This document shows positions 62,340 to 64,000 of a stretch of 64,000 nt of DNA, in pieces (the stretch's first letter is position 1; every line of letters begins with the position of its first letter). Below the pieces are notes generated by a model that worked only from the letters and a program-made list of their open reading frames with translations, searched no databases and was not told the DNA's origin. The DNA comes from Polia nebulosa. Taxonomy: Eukaryota; Arthropoda; Insecta; Lepidoptera; Noctuidae. The stretch is from assembly GCA_951329385.1 (NCBI GenBank), contig OX589614.1:7243067-7307066 (forward strand). Direction: 5' to 3'. Position numbers and translations under genes: made by a program.

Positions 62340-64000
62340 TTAGCTCCTCAACTGGGTAGTAACTCCGCTAACGGAGTATTACAATATCAACTGTGGTGCA
62401 TCGCACTAACACTATTTGATGACACCGATAGCTGGACGAACTAGTAGTATGACCAGATCGATGAGAATTATCTTTTGATAGAAAATGTAATACTTATTGA
62501 CTGGAAATGTTAAATCAACTCATAAGAGTCAATACCTGTCTTTTGAAATGCGAAATTTTTCATGAGTCTTCTGAGCACATCACTCAAGAAGGTAAAAAAG
62601 AAGTAATATCAGCCGTTTCCGATACCATCAGCCCCAGCAGGTCAATGAAGCCTAAAACTTGATAACTATGCGATCTTCGCTGACACGATAAGACGCATAA
62701 CTTTCAATTATTTCAAATGGGTTCCCTACGTGATTTCGAAAGTTGATGATTGTATTTTTATTATATCGAACACGGTGTTCCGATAATTCAGTTGTACGAT
62801 GTTTTATTCCATCGATGCTTTATTGGTGCGATGTAACGTTTGTGCGAAATAAAAATATCCTGTTGCAAAAACCTCTACAGCGATTGCTTATTAGTTCGGT
62901 AATTTATTAATTCGATAGCCCACCGCCTACTGTTGTCCGTGACATTATATATTAATCTTATAATTAATAATAGACCAGTGTCGCTAGCACTGGTACCGAA
63001 GACGCTGGTGGAGAGAATGGAGAGCTATTGCTCAAACTCTAACCATTGACAAAGTTAAAAGGTCTTTGCTGTCACGACTTCTCGAATAAATGTAATAATT
63101 ACTTCCCATCACTTTGAAATCGAAATGGAAATATCTACCCCAATCAAATTGATACCGTTAGCGTAAAGTGGACACAAACAAGAGCCCCACAGGTGAACCG
63201 AAACATAGCGTGGAAATATTAAACCAGTATCGCTAGAACTTGCGAAAAATACGCTGACACAGCGAGGGTGGAACAGACAGAATGAGCTACTCATATATCT
63301 CGAACTCCTAACATTGATAAAAATAGACGGCCTTTGCTATTACGATAACCCTAAAAGACGTAAGAATCAGTTTCAATGAAAATTAAATTTCTACCAGAAT
63401 CAAATTGAAACATCAACTTCAATTAAGTTGATGCGGTAATTGTAAAGTTAAAGTTTAAACGGCCACTTCTGTATCGAAACTTGATCATAGAAATATTCAG
63501 AAATGGTATCTTCATTCGAAGAACAAACTGCAGAGTATTACGTACAGAGATAGACAAGCCATCATGATACTCAGTCATGCTGGCTGATGAGTTCGTGTCA
63601 TGCTAACACGTCATTGTAGGATTCTGGCGGAAAAGTTGCAAATCCAGTTTTAAGGAGCTAAATATAGTGATAAAAATTGACGTTGGGACTAACATCAGTC
63701 AAAAACGTGAAAATGTAGAAATACCAGGCTGCTGAAAATTCATATCTCACTATGATCCTATGATCGATTTTTAAAAAGCATTGATAAATTTAGACGGTCT
63801 TTGCTGTCAAAATATGAAAAACTCAATTGAGAAATGTATGAAAATCCTATGTAATTATAGGTTACATGCTCACACAAGCTGGCAAGCAGTTTGCCAAGCT
63901 TTCATACACACTAAAAAATCAAGCTAAACTTCGAGTTACGCTACCACGCTATTCTAGCGCAAAAAGTAGTCAATTAGTCAACGTTTCAGAAATTAAACCT
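62340..64000 (+). repeat. Duplicated array block, second type, copy 4 (runs off the window)
   Basis: Matches 20,191-21,986, but with more differences than the other copies and without some deletions. It keeps 'gtgtcgctagcactggtacc', so it may be closer to the ancestral form. Confidence 0.7.

Larger units (their letters stand above)
5540..64000 (+). repeat. Complex array of diverged, same-orientation structured subunits
   Basis: The same ordered boxes recur several dozen times, all on the + strand: box A ATTGATAAARTTAGACGGTC, box B GAATCAAGTTGATGCGGT about 70-90 bp later, box C CCGAAACTGGAACGTGGAAA, and box D GATAGACAAGCTATCATGAT leading into hairpins. A fairly complete example runs from 26,757 (A) through 26,834 (B), about 26,889 (C) and 26,961 (D), with the next box A at 27,252. 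Many subunits lack some boxes, so spacing varies from about 0.2 to 0.9 kb. Subunits between blocks are well diverged, while blocks copied as a whole are nearly identical, which indicates repeated segmental duplication on top of an old tandem array. No reading frame is shared across subunits, so I call it non-coding. I do not recognise the family. I saw no subunit in reverse orientation. The array continues past the right edge. Confidence 0.85.

Noticed and set aside
5540..64000. C/D-box snoRNA cluster (TGATGA and CTGA motifs)
   Set aside because: The TGATGA motif is not followed by a D box at fixed distance with a terminal stem, and many subunits have lost it (gactcacgag).
1..64000. Telomeric TTAGG arrays or rDNA
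   Set aside because: No run of TTAGG and no conserved rRNA core sequence was seen on either strand.

Overview
The window looks like repeat-dense, AT-rich chromosomal DNA of a moth or butterfly, probably a noctuoid moth. The evidence is a set of interspersed repeats I recognise as typical of lepidopteran genomes: LINE 3' tails with the 'cacctgatggtaagcgatga' signature, tRNA-related SINEs ending in 'gaaggaaaacatcgtg', 'aaccgacttc...aaaggaggaggtt' foldback elements, and the 'cccttatcccaatttatttg' and 'cagtaagagtctgacacgcc' fragments. I find no intact host protein-coding gene. The only long conserved protein fragments belong to transposable elements, and all are broken.

Layout. Positions 1 to about 5,540 are ordinary intergenic DNA filled with decayed small elements. 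From about 5,540 to the right edge the window is one complex array. Diverged, same-orientation subunits share short conserved boxes: ATTGATAAARTTAGACGGTC, then GAATCAAGTTGATGCGGT, then CCGAAACTGGAACGTGGAAA, then GATAGACAAGCTATCATGAT followed by a hairpin-rich segment. Box spacing is irregular (about 0.2 to 0.9 kb). Subunits are grouped into blocks of 1 to 3.5 kb that have been copied repeatedly, for example 24,430-26,740 against 51,515-53,820. Two recent local amplifications are clear: four copies of a 1,102-bp unit (42,797-47,157) and two of a 1,317-bp unit (54,361-56,994).

Insertions in the array: foldback elements (6,738-7,619 and 15,970-17,188), an hAT-like element with an 8-bp target duplication (10,774-11,532), a 2.4-kb insertion with a promoter-like GC-rich stretch (21,987-24,425), SINE and LINE tails, a rearranged Ty1/copia retrotransposon (48,700-51,305) and a 5'-truncated LINE with a broken reverse transcriptase (58,215-59,695). 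One-orientation arrays, nested mobile elements, near-identical LTRs and lack of host genes suit heterochromatin such as a W chromosome or a piRNA-type cluster. That is inference.

The most unusual signals are small inverted repeats kept in many diverged subunits, some with differences that preserve pairing (a structured non-coding RNA is a testable hypothesis), and a back-to-back twin hairpin shared by three blocks. I found no convincing ribozyme, CRISPR array, canonical tRNA or rRNA gene.
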